A DNA stretch of 64,000 bases from Pseudo-nitzschia pungens (taxonomy: Eukaryota > Bacillariophyta > Bacillariophyceae > Bacillariales > Bacillariaceae). The stretch covers positions 4,960,001-5,024,000 of the forward strand of contig CM074759.1 of the NCBI GenBank assembly GCA_037355855.1, written 5' to 3'. Within the stretch, counting starts at the first letter, position 1. Each line of letters opens with the position of its first letter. Positions 31,989-44,139 of this stretch are shown piece by piece. A model generated the notes under the pieces. That model had not been told where the DNA came from and ran no database searches. It worked only from the letters and a program-made list of their open reading frames with translations. The translations under genes and the position numbers were made by a program.

Positions 31989-33568
31989 CTATTCCCCACT
32001 GATCAACTTCAGGAATTCTTGCATTTCCTCCGTTATGGGAATATCTGTGAATGCGATGCTGTCACCCATGATCGGCTCATTGTCCAAATCATCGAGGAAG
32101 TCATCGAAGTGTTCGCGTTTGTTGGACCTCTGTTGTCTGTTTCCCATAATGTTATTCAACGAGCGATCCAAGTATTGAATTTCAACGTAGTGAATGCTTG
32201 AATCCATATCGATCAACTTGATAGTCTGGATGACGTTTGCCTCGATTGTTTCTTTGTTCCGTGTCTGAACCGTGTAGAGATCTTTCGTGACAAAACATGG
32301 CATGTGCGGTTTGTTATTGACAAAGAATATGTTGAAAAGATTTTGAGCGAATTTTGGCTTTTCCGATGGTGGCAAGAATAAATCAATCGTTTCCCTGTCG
32401 TCTCTGTTCTCCTCCCACACTTGACCAAACTCGGCCGTGGTAGCAAAATCCCTGGCAAACAGAGGAGACGTCCAATATCGAGTTGCAGCGTTGGCTTGCC
32501 ATCGGATCGCAATGATTCGGTTGCGAATACTTTCTTGAAGGCGATTTGGATCTATTTGGACAGACTCGAGCACTTCCCACGGTATTTCTCGAATGTCTAT
32601 GGGGTATCCGAGCGTCTTCTGTTGGCTCTTGGGCAACAAAATGTCCGTGGCAAGATAATCCATGGGTTGTGAATCCGTTACGGCGGAAAAGATCGATTGG
32701 TTGGAAACTATATCGTCCATCGGTATCTTCATCTTTGCCGCAACGAATGAGGCCCGAGCAAGGAGCGAAAAACTCCGACGGCTAAAGGCTAGTCCAACCC
32801 AACTCCGGACTATGTGGTTCAATCCAAAATGATCTCTACCCAATCCATTTGTGATACTATCGCACATAATTTTGTCTTCGATCTGCAGAACATTCATTCC
32901 AGCACAAATGCTTTTCTCAGCTTCGGGATTTTTTTTGCTGCCGTTGTTGTTCCGGGAGTCGTTGTTGCTGTTGGTGTTGTTGTTGAATTGATCGTTGCCA
33001 CTTACGGTGCAGGGACTACAAGATACAATCGCCGCACTCGTGCAGGGAATGGGAGAGATCTGAATGGGCGGTCCATTGAATGAGTCCATGCTGCTGTTGC
33101 ACAGAGATTTCTTTGCGAGATCAGAAGTGATGTTGATAGGTTCGTCCATTGCGCATGGGTCGTGGTCGTCTTTTGGTAGCTTCGTCTTCACCTTCTTGCG
33201 ACGTCTTGTCCCTTGACCTTGTCTGGAAACGTGTTCGACACATTTCAACCCAAGTCGTTGACATCGTTTGCAAACGGCACTTCCCTCGACTTTGACGCAC
33301 TTGACCTTGGCCGCGTGGCTGCAGAATTTCATAACAGGGCAATGGAGGGAGAACACGTTATTTTAGCGAAAGCGACTCGAGACTACAGCAAAATGAAAAA
33401 GAAGCAGACATCACAGTTCATTTGATCAATACACTAACGATTCTTTCGCATGTCTTGGCAACGAGCTCTAGTGATGCGTCGTCTACGATCGTCACGAGAG
33501 AGTAATAATTAGCGCTTCGATTCGATAACGTACCACGCAGAGCAAGCTCTCGTTGTAGACATCACCAT
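31989..33568 (-). CDS. Zn2Cys6 (fungal-type) transcription factor
   Basis: Two exons: 33568-33534 (35 nt, starting at ATG 33568) and 33318-31989, separated by a 215-bp GT-AG intron; the product is 454 aa. The splice assembles a canonical binuclear cluster at residues about 9-35: C-x2-C (TRACSACHAAKVKC), C-x6-C, then CKRCQRLGLKC. A basic linker RRRKKVK follows, as in DNA-binding Zn2Cys6 proteins. The middle is Asn/Ser-rich. The C-terminal half (YWTSPLFARDF, FNIFFVNNKPHMPCFV, IHYVEIQYLD) may be a PAS-like sensor fold; this is tentative. The unspliced frame would start at GTG 33356 or ATG 33332 and lose the CxxC pair. Nuclear regulator; targets unknown. Confidence 0.85.
33319..33533 (-). other. 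Intron splitting the Zn2Cys6 cluster
   Basis: Donor TGCGTG|GTACGT and acceptor TTCTGCAG|CCAC. The junction lies inside the codon of the second cluster Cys. Confidence 0.85.
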
Positions 33569-35206
33569 TTCGCGATTTTTTTTCAACCTGTAAAAGTATT
33601 GTGCGGCTTCTGTCAATACTTAGGTGATGAAGGAAACGAATACCAACGTTCTGTATTCATTGAAGGTTTCCGTGAGGGAATGGGTTCAGGGATGAGGATG
33701 ATGGATGTTCCCAGCAAACAAGAATGAAATCGACAGAGTACGAGTAGATACATAACATTACCCGATCGAATATCTCATGAAATTCCGGTCTTCACCGGCG
33801 CCAGCACATGACGCAACCCCAATCGCCGCGGATAGGGACAGAACAACAACAGATAAATTATTTTCAGGCTTAACACAAAACTCTCTGTTGTTTCCATATG
33901 TTTGATGCTTCAGCAGTCTGGGAAGTTTTGTCTTTTTTTGTAAATTTACTTATGTAATCTGGGAATATCCAGGAAAGTACCGGTAAGTTCCCTGACATAA
34001 TTACCGGTACCGTAGGCCATGTTACCCGATGACGATTGAGTCGTGCTGGTAGAAAAAAGCTAACTTGCTTCCACGTATTTGTTCTTCGACCAAAGTTTGA
34101 TTGTTCAGAAAAGTATTGTATTGGTAATTTATAAACAACACGCACACCAACAAAGCTAGAGACTTGTCTTGATATTTATATTGTTTTTGTGCATTTATGG
34201 AACAGTTAAAAATAGATCTGGCAGGAATCATTTGGTATTCTTTCGCATGTAATTAGTTTTAACGCCTTGGTGAAGTTTTGAATTCTCATATTTTATTTAT
34301 TGCAATCCACAGTTTGCGCATAAGAAACAAAAACCACTACAATTCATAGACGACAAAAAAGAGCGATAAGTATTCCGGTTGTTAAAATCAAGCTGTATGA
34401 TAATTATTAATGCTCCCATTGCTCCCATTTCAGTCTGGAGATACGCAGTCAATATTTCAACACAATCCGTAGTACCGTACGTAAATCTTACAGTACCGTA
34501 CTACTATCTGAAGATTACTTGAAGTTGTAATCATCCGATGATTCCGCGATGCTTGAAGTTACAGGAAAATAATATCCCATCACTTCGCTTTCGAATGAAG
34601 TTGCCTCGTTTCTTTGGTGCAGTTGTAGTGCCCACTCAGTTCTGTAAACCGGTCTAAAATGGCTAGATATTATCATTTTCTATTTAAAAAAATACTAGTA
34701 AGTGGCTTCAAATCTGATCAAGTCAAATTAATCACTGTCCCCCTCTAGTGCTGACATTGTTTCGTAGGCACTGACGGTGCCGATTTTAATTTTTTGAATA
34801 CGAGTAAGGCTTAAAACAAAAACGGTGAGAATAAATAAAAAATAATGATCAACAGTAAATACGGTAGGCGGCTGTAAGTGAAGTGCTGAGTCCGTGAGTA
34901 TGATGCCAAGAACCACTAAATTCTTGTGACCAAACATTATATTATTGATTGAGTGAAATGTTGCACTATCCCATTGCCACCACCAGCAATGGAAAAACCT
35001 CACAAAATAATAATGTGGGCAAAAGACAATCATACCACCAATGTGCTAATGCTACTACTAGTACTATTCAATAGTTAGTATCATTTTGTCCATTATACTT
35101 CAATCTGAGTTTTGCATTTGAGCCAAGCCCCCATTGTGCCCTTGTTGCTCTTCCACCAATAGTCTTGGCACACTTGCATGATACTCCTATTGTGTGAGGG
35201 TGGGGC
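33569..35206. other. Gene-poor intergenic region
   Basis: AT-rich, with scattered ACCGGTA and GTACGGTAC motifs. I see no gene, RNA or repeat that I can support, apart from the promoter presumably lying next to 33568. Confidence 0.6.
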
Positions 35207-35555
35207 TGTAACATGCTAGCGTTACGATCCTACAAAGGCTCTAACTGATTATTGAATCCCGCATGTACTCCAATATATATGGTATACATGTATGGATATT
35301 CAGTATATGTACACATACAGTTCGATACTGATTGGATATTCAAGTATCAAGATAAATATCAAGAGTCTTATGACTCGCTGATAATCTTCAATCACTCATT
35401 CATTTCATACTCAAGAAATCATTCCCATCTCGTAAAGTATTCAACCATTCTCTTTCGTAACACAATTTCTTTAATCACATGAATTATTAATCAATACATC
35501 TTTAAAATACCTCTATCGCATACCACTCCATCTAATTCTACCCTAGAGTGTTACA
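35207..35555 (+). repeat. Solo LTR (349 bp) with 5-bp target duplication
   Basis: It starts TGTAACATGCTAGCG and ends CCCTAGAGTGTTACA, and is flanked on both sides by GGGGC (35202-35206 and 35556-35560). This is the footprint of an LTR-LTR recombination that removed a full element of the A/D family. Its internal part is diverged from A's LTR. Confidence 0.92.
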
Positions 35556-37294
35556 GGGGCAGATTTTTCTCATTAAGTTTATGTGGTCATGCATGCCTAC
35601 TACTAGTAGTTGTACTAGTAGTACTAGTAGTACTAGTAGTAGTCATTTTGAAATACATATTGTTTCTGGACAACAATGATTTCCTCCTCTTTGGTGGATG
35701 ACATGTAACTAGTCACTATTTGGCATTAATGTTGGGCATGAATGATATTCAAGGTGATTTTTTGGGGTAATTTAGTATAGGATGCCACATGCATCAGAAA
35801 ACTATTCTATGACTCATCATAACTTCTTTCTTCCAGTACACCATAGTTTGGAAATGTGTGTGCAACATGTAAGCTTTGGACATAGCCTATTTGGTAGCTC
35901 TAAAAGAACAAGGCAGGATTGTTTGTATGGGCTGCAACAACATAGTGATTGTGTTATTCTATGATCCATCATAGATTGGAAAAGTGTGTTCCAAAAATAT
36001 GCTGTATGAAATCATCACGGATATACTAGTAAAGTCTTCCATGGTGATAGTATTGGGACAAGCTTGTAATAGGGTTGATAAAGCAAGAACAAAAATGCTG
36101 ATTCAAAGTTTCATGAGTTTTGTAATGTTTGTAATGTTCAATCTTCATGACAAATGCAATCTCAGCAGAGGGAGCTACAATTATCAATTTCATAGTTTTC
36201 TTAATCAGTCAATGATGTTCTTAATTTCCTCAGCATTCATCACTAGCTCCCACTGAAACTACACTTCACTAGCATTTATGTGTGCACAAATTCATTTTCA
36301 TCATTGTTTCTCACTACAAGGTTTCCAACAAATTTCTTGCAGAGGGTACTTGGCAAGTGCTACTATACATTCCTTTTCAATAAAGTTCAAAATTCAAAAC
36401 ACAACCTCTCAACACCATGGTTGTTACATGGTTTGACCAAAAGCCAACCTTGTGTTTATTTTCTTTTCTTCATGTTTTTGAATTGGAAAGCAAGATAGTA
36501 GTAGTACTACTACTAGTACTAGGACAGTATTCAAAACTCATTTTCTTCTGACACACCACTGTGGATTTTCAATTTGGTTAAGAGCACTCAATAAGTCACA
36601 TGATCCTCAGTTATCCTGCATGTTCAGTGAAAATTTTATTGCTATCAGGGAGTTCAGAATCTGATGTTGATTATGATCTTTCTGCACCTGCATTCAGTTG
36701 ACCAAGAAGAATTGCTCTCACCATGCACACCTTGCTTTTTGTGACGGACCACATACAGACATAATCTCCACCACGGCTCGCGCACAATGCTGCGATGCGT
36801 TCTTTCGTGTATCGTACACCTGAACACCCGTGCCCGCATACAGTAGCGCCGGGCAAATGAGAACGAGCTCTGCCCACAAATGTACCGTACGTTGCCATTT
36901 ACGTACTACGTACGGTACAGTACAAAACTCTTTTCAAAACGATCGATGTTTTTTCAAAAAATTAATACCGTACTGCTATTTGTTTTAGATCGTTGTAAAC
37001 TCTCTGTGTCACATCGCTCTGTTTGCTGTTGAAATCGGAGGAGATAGAAAACAACAAACCCTTTGTTCTTCGAAAGGTGCAAGAGGAAGAACAGAAAGGA
37101 TTTGTCGTTACTATTTCTAGCTTTGGACGAAGCCGGATATTCGCATGGGTCAAAGCGAACGCAAGGGGGTACAGCAGGGACGAAGAATTTTGAGTGGCAA
37201 TCCATTCATCCGTTGAGCAGAGCAAAGAGTGCAAGAAGCCGCAGCGGCAGCAGCGGCAGCGGCAGCAGCAGCAGCAGCACCCACTTGGATCGAT
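35556..37294. other. Intergenic region upstream of the UPF3-like gene
   Basis: Contains a (TAG/TAC)n microsatellite at 35597-35643 and a second short run near 36499-36521. No supportable gene. Just before 37295 lies a CAG/GCA-rich run (37229-37280) that is open in frame and could be 5' UTR or an N-terminal extension. Confidence 0.6.
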
Positions 37295-38959
37295 ATGACG
37301 GAAGGCGCCGCATCACCAGCACCGGCACCAGCCGCGTCGCGTCGGAAACCACGACGGAAGCGCAACGCTGGGAAAAAGAACGAATCCTCGGCCCAGCAAA
37401 AGGGAGGAAAGGGTGGGTCTTCGAAAAGTGGCAACAAAAAGTCGGCGTCGGGTGGTGGCAGCGGCAGCAACGCCCCCCCTCCGCCACCACAAATCAAGAT
37501 CACAATCCGAAACATTCAGAGTGCCGAGAAATTTGGATCCGTCAAGTCTGTCTTGGAAGGACTCGTGGCGAAGTTGATGGAGTCTTGCGTTGAGAAAAAA
37601 GCCAACAACCAATACTCCATTGAGTTGGACCGAGCCGCCGTCCGTCATTTGATTACCGAGGAAGAAAAAATCGCAGAGCAGCGCGAGAATATGTTGCGGG
37701 AGCGAGAGGGAAAAAATGCGGAGGACAACGAGGGAGGAGATTTCAATGAAAGCGCGGACAGGAACACTCCGTCCGAGAATAATGGGGTTGATGTAAAAGG
37801 AACAACGGAAACCGAAAAGGAAAAAGATGCAAAGGGTGATACCGTTCTAGAGGAGAAGGAAACCGCTGTTCAAAGAAACAATGACGAGAATGACCATTTG
37901 GATGTGATTGTGGCTACCAAAACACCGAGCGGTCTACCAACAATTACCGCTCGTCCATTGTACGTTGTACCACCGAGAAAGACGCGTCGAAGGGGAGAAC
38001 GCGGGGGGACTGCCTACGTGCTACTCATTGGGCCGAAGATCGAACAGAAAAAGCCAATAGTCACCACTCCAGGCAAGAGTGGAGAAAAAGATCAGCCAGC
38101 AACATCGTCAGAAATTCAATCCGAGGAAAGCAAGGAACCGGCAGTTGTCACAGACGATGAAGATGGTACAATCAAAGCGGAGGCAAAAGCAGGAGACACT
38201 ACCACTCCGACCAACACTGCTACGAAAGCAACCACTAACGTCACTCCTGAGAAAGCAATTAGCTATCCTCGTGAACTCGCGAAGGGTCGGCTTTTGCTGT
38301 CCAACACCTTAAAATCCTTAACCGAGTTGGTAGCGGCCGATTCGACCACGCAAGAATTTGTCTTTTCTGGTTGCATTGTAGAACAAAGCATGAATGGCAA
38401 AACCTGGAAAATGTTCCACAACAGTAACAGCCGTCCAGACCGCAGGGATGGCACAATCGAGGGTACCGCGGATTACAAGGACTGGTTGGAACGCATCGCC
38501 AAGCAAAAGGAAGAACTGAAATCGCGCCCCAAACCAGCTCCCGGTGGGGGAGTGGTTACGTCGACCACGGCTACTTCTGCCGGCGACGAAGCGGAGGAAG
38601 ACGGACAATTCGTATCGTCGTTGGTTCAGCATCTTCGCGCAAAAAAGCAAGACGCCAAGCGCAAAAAGTCGCAGAAGAAAAAGAAGAAAGAGGAAAGCAG
38701 TAAGGCCGGAAAACCTCAAGCCGAAGCGGGTCAACCGGAGAATGGAAAGAAAAAGAAAAAGAAGCGAAACGAGAAAAAGAACCGCAAATTCGAAAAGAAG
38801 AGTGACCCCGCTGCTGCTGCCACCGCTGCTGCTGCAAAGAAAGCGAAACGCAAGAAACGAGAACGAGCCAAGAAAAAGGAAAAAACCAAGGCCGCTAAGG
38901 ACGGTAAGGATGGAGCCGCACCTACGGCTCTCTTGAAGCCAAAGCCAGCGTCCACCTAG
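37295..38959 (+). CDS. UPF3-like nonsense-mediated decay factor
   Basis: This is a single-exon ORF of 554 aa from ATG 37295; the frame is open to GTG 37229 through an Ala-rich stretch. Residues about 66-125 begin KITIRNIQSAEKFGSVKSV, as a diverged RNP-type UPF3 domain start. Near 230-250 is ITARPLYVVPPRK. Residues about 375-405 contain DRRDGTIEGTADYKDWLERI, which resembles the GTIxxDPDYxxFLExI segment just after the UPF3 domain in plants and animals. A long acidic insert divides the domain, and the C-terminal 120 residues are Lys/Glu/Ala-rich, like UPF3 tails. Expected role: linking the exon junction complex to UPF2 in NMD. The call rests on one good segment plus architecture. Alternative: another Lys-rich nucleolar protein. 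Confidence 0.6.
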   Translation: MTEGAASPAPAPAASRRKPRRKRNAGKKNESSAQQKGGKGGSSKSGNKKSASGGGSGSNAPPPPPQIKITIRNIQSAEKFGSVKSVLEGLVAKLMESCVEKKANNQYSIELDRAAVRHLITEEEKIAEQRENMLREREGKNAEDNEGGDFNESADRNTPSENNGVDVKGTTETEKEKDAKGDTVLEEKETAVQRNNDENDHLDVIVATKTPSGLPTITARPLYVVPPRKTRRRGERGGTAYVLLIGPKIEQKKPIVTTPGKSGEKDQPATSSEIQSEESKEPAVVTDDEDGTIKAEAKAGDTTTPTNTATKATTNVTPEKAISYPRELAKGRLLLSNTLKSLTELVAADSTTQEFVFSGCIVEQSMNGKTWKMFHNSNSRPDRRDGTIEGTADYKDWLERIAKQKEELKSRPKPAPGGGVVTSTTATSAGDEAEEDGQFVSSLVQHLRAKKQDAKRKKSQKKKKKEESSKAGKPQAEAGQPENGKKKKKKRNEKKNRKFEKKSDPAAAATAAAAKKAKRKKRERAKKKEKTKAAKDGKDGAAPTALLKPKPAST

Positions 38960-39895
38960 TGGATCGAAACCAACAAAGAAATTGTTTGATGTCACGGTAA
39001 GGCAAGAGAACAAATGAATATAGTAATAAAAATATGGGAATGCGGATCTGCGCGCGTCGACGAGACGGTCCGGTCTCGGATTCGGTGGACGCCGTTTCGA
39101 GAATATTCGATGACTCGGAACGAAATCTCGCGGAAGTGATGCGAGCTTGGCGCACGGACACGGCTGAACCAAACCGCCGTTTTTCAAACCCAACACCTTT
39201 CATTCCGAAAAACAAGTCTAGAGCTCGGGCGGGGATGATGGTTGGCGGCATAAATTGTGATGGACACGGAACGAAAAAAAGAAAAAAGAACTACCGTCGG
39301 ATATATATCGGCCGGGCTCGTTGGTATCGTTTCCTGTACGTGGTGCTTGCCACTTTCATCCGCATCCCGTCGTTGGGTCCAAACACAGAACGACCAATTA
39401 GTATGCGGATTATTTTTACCGTTACACCTTCGATTTGAGGGAGACGATCTGCGATGTCGATTCCATTTGTATTGCAATTCGGCAGCGAGGTAAACCTACG
39501 GGTGACATACCGCACTCCTTGTTTGTGATGGATGGATTCCGATGGTTCACGATTCGTTTGTTGATCGAACGGTCCAGAAGTTATCAGAATTATAAATAAA
39601 TAAGAATAAGTAGGCTACACGTAGTAAAATATAGTTCGTCACTGGTGACAATTGATTGGTTAGCTATGCTGTGTCGTCTGCACAGACTCGTTGTTATAGT
39701 TACGATTCATTTATTTCTTCTACTGGGCAGTGTAATCTATTTATGCTGCCCGCAACTACGAATACAACCACGACTACCACACGACTGGATCGCAGTCACC
39801 ACGCCGCAAAAACACTACCGGTATTTCTACCGCACGAATTGATTCAATTACGCATTGAGCCCTTCATCCATTGATTGATTGATTGATTGATTCGC
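38960..39895. other. Tail-to-tail intergenic region
   Basis: Lies between the 3' ends of the UPF3-like and TLC genes. It has a (TTGA)n run at 39871-39892 next to the TLC stop. No gene is supported. Confidence 0.65.
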
Positions 39896-41594
39896 TCACG
39901 TGTCCTTGACGTGGTTCTTTGTTCTCCAGTCTTCCGACCCAGAGAACTTGCGGATCATTTTCTTGATGATTTTGATGAACCAAAACGTGTTGAGACAGTT
40001 GAAGAACATGCCTGTGGAACAAGGGTGCAAACATCAAAACAGTACGAACCAACCCCCCCCCCCAAAAAAAAAAACATTCGAAGGAATCCAATCAGTGTTG
40101 GTACGCGTCGTGGATTCAAACAATCCGCACACAAAAGAGTTAGTATCGAAATGAACGGAATTGAATAGAAATCGCATCCCTCAGCAAGCGAAAAAAACTC
40201 GAGCAATCGAATGACAAGGATTGTTCTGCTCCCGCAAGCATCGAATGAATCGTCACGAAAAACTCCCCGGGATACGACCCAATCCGACCCGAAAGAATCC
40301 GACCTGACGGAAGAGGAACATGCCGTGTTGAATCCGATTCGATTCGGTTCGACGCAACTCACCAAAAACAAAAACCACGTAGGTGAAATGCCACGGCAGG
40401 CAGGCCTGGCTGACGGGATTGTTCCGGTGTTCCCAGGTTGCGGTCCAGATTCCCCACCATAGATAGGGGCACACAAACATTCGGTAGATTGTAAAGTTGA
40501 TGGTAAAGATGGTAATGTTCACGATCGTCATGAGCTGGGACATGTGCTTTCCGGCTCCCAAGAAGCAGAGGTTGATCGTCGAAATCTGTATCGTTGTGCA
40601 GTGTCATGAGAGTACCCACAGTCGGGTGGGAGCGGCAAACGGCAGGAGCGAGTTGAGAGCGACCCATCCGGCACCAATACAAACCGAAACCGGATCCGAT
40701 CGAACCAAACAAAAAGGCAGGACTCACCTCCATCAGCAGCATGGGGACGATAATCTCGGGAACACCGTATTCACAGAAATACGCCATGATTGACAAGGTA
40801 GCACACCCGTGAAGAATCTGTCGGGACAAGACACAAAACCGCGAAAAAGCAGAAGCGACCAAAAAAAAAAAAAGAAACCAAGGGACAAAAGGACGAAACG
40901 ATGAGAAACAAGATTCTATCGTGAGCCGGCAGCTCGAAAGACATTCCGATCGGATCCGTCCATCGCGGCGCAGCGCAGCGCAACTCAAGCCAATGCAACG
41001 CAACGCAACGCAACGCGGCGCAAATCAAATCAAATCACTCGGCCCTCGTGCGAGCGTCGTTGTCGGCATGGAACGGAGCGAAATGCCAGATCCAAACCCC
41101 ACGAAGCAATGCGTCCGATTTCCGCATGTGCCGCAGTGCTCGGCGTTGCATCGAGATTGCACTGTCGTATTGCTTACAAAATCGGTCTTGGCCATGTGCA
41201 ATCCCTCCGAAATGTCAAAGAATCCAAATCCCATGGTGATGGCCGGAACGATCGAGTGAAAGGTGGTGAGGGGCCCCTGGCAGAGAATGGCCCCCAGCGG
41301 CTCGGTGGTTCCCGTCAACGCCTCGGCCGCGAAGACATTCAGATAGACCGCCACAAAGGCCATGTTCCCCACCGCAATGGCGTGAAAAAAGGAGAACCAG
41401 TTGACGCCGTACTTTTTCCCAATGGTCTTGGAAACTCCATAGAGGCAGACTGCCGTGCCGAACGCGATCCATCGGGAGGACCCTGCCCATTTTTGGGCGC
41501 CCGTGAGAGCGTCAAAGGTCTGGACGAGGGACAGGAATCGGGCTTCGATGGATCCCTCTGTCAGGGCGGAGGAGTTCAGCGTCGGTGTCGGCAT
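39896..41594 (-). CDS. TLC-domain (TRAM-LAG1-CLN8) multipass membrane protein
   Basis: Four exons on the minus strand: 41594-41178, 40817-40728, 40585-40363 and 40011-39896. All introns are GT-AG (360, 142 and 351 bp), with matching phases; the product is 281 aa starting MPTPTLNSS. Hydrophobic helices alternate with short loops. The TLC core is seen in TFHSIVPAITMGFGFFDISE, HMAKTDFILHGCATLSIMAY, VPEIIVPMLLMEISTINLCF and, after the last splice, VVFVFGMFFNCLNTFWFIK. The E-x2-T/N region after the fifth helix and the final helix followed by a basic KIIKKMIRK tail are typical of TMEM56/CLN8-like members rather than ceramide synthases (no Hox-like domain). Probably ER or Golgi lipid-related; the precise substrate is unknown. 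Confidence 0.8.
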
Positions 41595-42682
41595 GGTTGT
41601 TGGGTGTTGTGTTGTGTTGTGGTGTGTATTTGTTGTTTTTCTTTTGTTGGCGATCAAGGAATCAAAATGAATCGATCAAACAATGACGAACGGCTGTTCA
41701 CTTCAAGGACAACCGTTACCGCTACCAAGGTAAGATTACTGTTGTAATGTGTTGTTGCGTCGGAAGTTGCAAGTACTCGCACGATCAACCACCAAACGCA
41801 CGAGAAGTGATTGGTTCGTGCTTGAGATTACGTTGTGTTTCAAAAGCGATTTTTGAAGATGAGTTTTCGTCCAATGCTCGATCGAACGACGATGACACTC
41901 AGAAATTGAAAAAAATAAAGGTTACTAAAAAATTCCTAATAGCTGTCCGTTTTTTCTACGTACCAAATGTACGAAGTACTAATTTGTACGTGAACCGGAG
42001 GACAGCTGTTACGAATTACGAATTTCGTAGTACGTTGAACGTTACCGGTACGGCAGTACTGGTTCGAGGAAGTTACTCGTATCATGAAGAAAATTACGGT
42101 AAGGTTTACCGTAGATTGCGGTAACTACCGGTAAGTTACGGTAATTCCTACACTGTGTTGAATGCGATACCGTAATTATTGCCCTCTCCCCAAGGGTTAC
42201 CGGTACGGGCCCTCCCACCCCTCGGACGGAAATCCCAAACTGATCGGAGTTTTTGCAAATGCAACTAGGGATTCACATCACTCACTCGGACCGAATGAAT
42301 GAATGAATCAATCAATCTCCAATCATCCATCAAAAACAAACGAACAACTCTTCCTTTGTGTTTACAAGAACTTCGTGCTTGGTATTACCGGTAAGGTTAC
42401 GCTGGTAATCTTACCTTAAAACTACTAGTAGTACGGTAGTATATTACTAGTAGTAGTAAGAGTTCAGTAAATAAACTCGTTGTGACACCGTAGAACACAG
42501 TACATTTTGTACATGTGCGTCAGCAAATGCCTTTCGCGCTAAAAACTCTGCATGTGAAATTTCGATCACTTTTTTTTCTCTGCTATCATGTATTTGCAAC
42601 AATAACAAAGGCACAACTCTCTGTAACAAATAAACCACTTTAAACTTTAAACCACTAACAATATTAACTACAAGCGCTCGCG
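41595..42682. other. Intergenic region with a second foldback relative
   Basis: Includes a 41921-42035 segment with arms GTTACTAAAAAATTC ... GCTGTCCG and GGACAGCTGTTACGAATT ... CGTAGTA, related to 31011-31119 but less perfect. ACCGGTA-rich sequence and a CTAGTAGTA run (42424-42458) follow. No gene is supported. Confidence 0.55.
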
Positions 42683-44040
42683 CTACTCCTCACAAGGCCA
42701 CTGTGCTCGCACCTCCTCCAGCATTTTGATTACTTCAGGGGATAGATGCTCCCTGGCAATCTCCATCCGCTTCTTGTTGGTGATAGTCTTTGCTGTGTTC
42801 ATTGCACTTCTAAGATCCTCTGCAATCTTCTTTCCAACCTCTGTATCTTTAAGTGTGATATCCTGTTGCTGTAATTCCTCCAGTACAGCATCATCCTCTG
42901 CAGTCCAGGGTACTGCACCAAGTGGAGCATCATCCTTGACTGCTACTACTACTACTGCAGTCAGTATCTCCTCCTCTTTCTTCAGACCTGTAGCCTTTTT
43001 CCTGAGCTTCCACTCATAATTTTTTTTTCATGTCATTCACCCATAGCTTTGGGAAATTGCCATTGCATGACTGAATTAGCGCTTTACAGTTGGTTTCCTT
43101 TGTCGCATACGCATACACCTCTGCCCGAGCCTTTGCGGATTTCATTGCTTTGATCTCTTTTGTGCGATGCAATCTTTCATCTGTGATGTGCTGATCATGA
43201 TAGTTGTATGGTCTACCGCCTAGAACAATGTACTTCTTCCCTGCAGTGTTTGCCTTTGCAATCACATCTTGGATCTGACGTGCTGTAGTTGCTTCCAATC
43301 TCGTAACTCCCTGTTGGGAATTCCGTGATGCTTCCTTCCAAAATACTTCCCCGTTGAAACCAAAATCAATCAGTGTTTTGGTGACAGCTATGGCGTTTTG
43401 ACATTCGAGCTCCAATAGCTCCACTGTCGCTGGATCCGTAGCTTTGTCAATATCTCCGTTTGGCAAAATCATGAGCTCGTGAACGATGTTACGATCTCCG
43501 AGGCACTTTCTTGTAAAGGCACTAATTCCAACCTTCTCCCAAAAAGATTTTGATCTCACCGGAGCAAAGGCCGCATCAAACACAGACTCTAATAGCATAC
43601 CTATGCTCATCTCTTGTTTTCCAAACACCATCACTGGATAGTCGCTCGCTTGCAGCAATTTCCATTCTAAACAGCAGACTACATGTAGTTTCTTCCTGTT
43701 CTTGCGGTAGGCAGTCTTGAAGGGACTGTAGCTCCAGTCCGTAACTTGTGTGACGCGAGTTGTGTTCGGCACTCCTGGCAATAGTAGCACACCCTTTTGG
43801 CTCAGTTCCTGCAGGAGCTCTTTATCAAGACGTCCAGGACCTGAATCCACAATTAACAAGACCCATTTACCATTTTCTGGTTGTATGTCTGGGTACAACG
43901 GAACAAGACTTGTCAGAATGTACTTACAAAACTCTGTGCTGTCCATACCAGCGTTGGCGTTACAATTAGCTGTGTGCGGGCATTTAGTGATGCATCTGAA
44001 GCCCCATATTCCTTTGCAGTCCCCCGCACGATCATCGGTT
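42683..44040 (-). pseudogene. DDE_1-superfamily transposase fragment, frameshifted
   Basis: Minus-strand reading gives a truncated DDE endonuclease domain. It begins upstream of ATG 43946 in the same frame (CNANAGMDSTEFCKYIL) and contains VLLIVDSGPGRLDKELL (catalytic Asp region) and LLPGVPNTTRVTQVTDWSYS followed by PFKTAYRKNRKK. The latter is the classical lPpntTh-lQPlD-gvf-plK block of the pogo/Tigger/CENP-B-like DDE_1 family (established). A run of eight A residues at about 43020-43027 shifts the frame after NDMKKKL. The protein continues in another frame as YEWKLRKKATGLKKEEE and on to a stop at 42683-42685. The 5' part (DNA-binding domain and first catalytic residue) is cut off by LINE E at about 44041. 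A relic of a cut-and-paste DNA transposon. Confidence 0.8.
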
Positions 44041-44139
44041 TGGACTGGCTCTGGTTGGGACTATCGCTCCATTGCTGACATGCCTGGTGACTTCTCTGTT
44101 GCTGACAAGCATGGCAATCGTGCTACCCTGGATTGCTTT
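44041..44139 (+). mobile_element. LINE E, 5'-truncated ORF2 fragment (left part)
   Basis: Encodes the ORF2 segment GWDYRSIADMPGDFSVADK, homologous to 52600-52690 of LINE-1. Homology begins abruptly about 44041, the typical 5' truncation of LINEs. It is cut at 44139 by the LTR of element D. The same LINE resumes at 63225-63231. Confidence 0.85.

Noticed and set aside
31665..32201. 178-codon plus-strand ORF
   Set aside because: It overlaps the end of the Zn2Cys6 gene in antisense and has no recognisable domain or ATG-supported context.
37229..37294. N-terminal poly-Ala extension of the UPF3-like protein from GTG 37229
   Set aside because: There is no ATG in this stretch; the CAG/GCA run is more likely 5' UTR. 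An upstream exon cannot be excluded.
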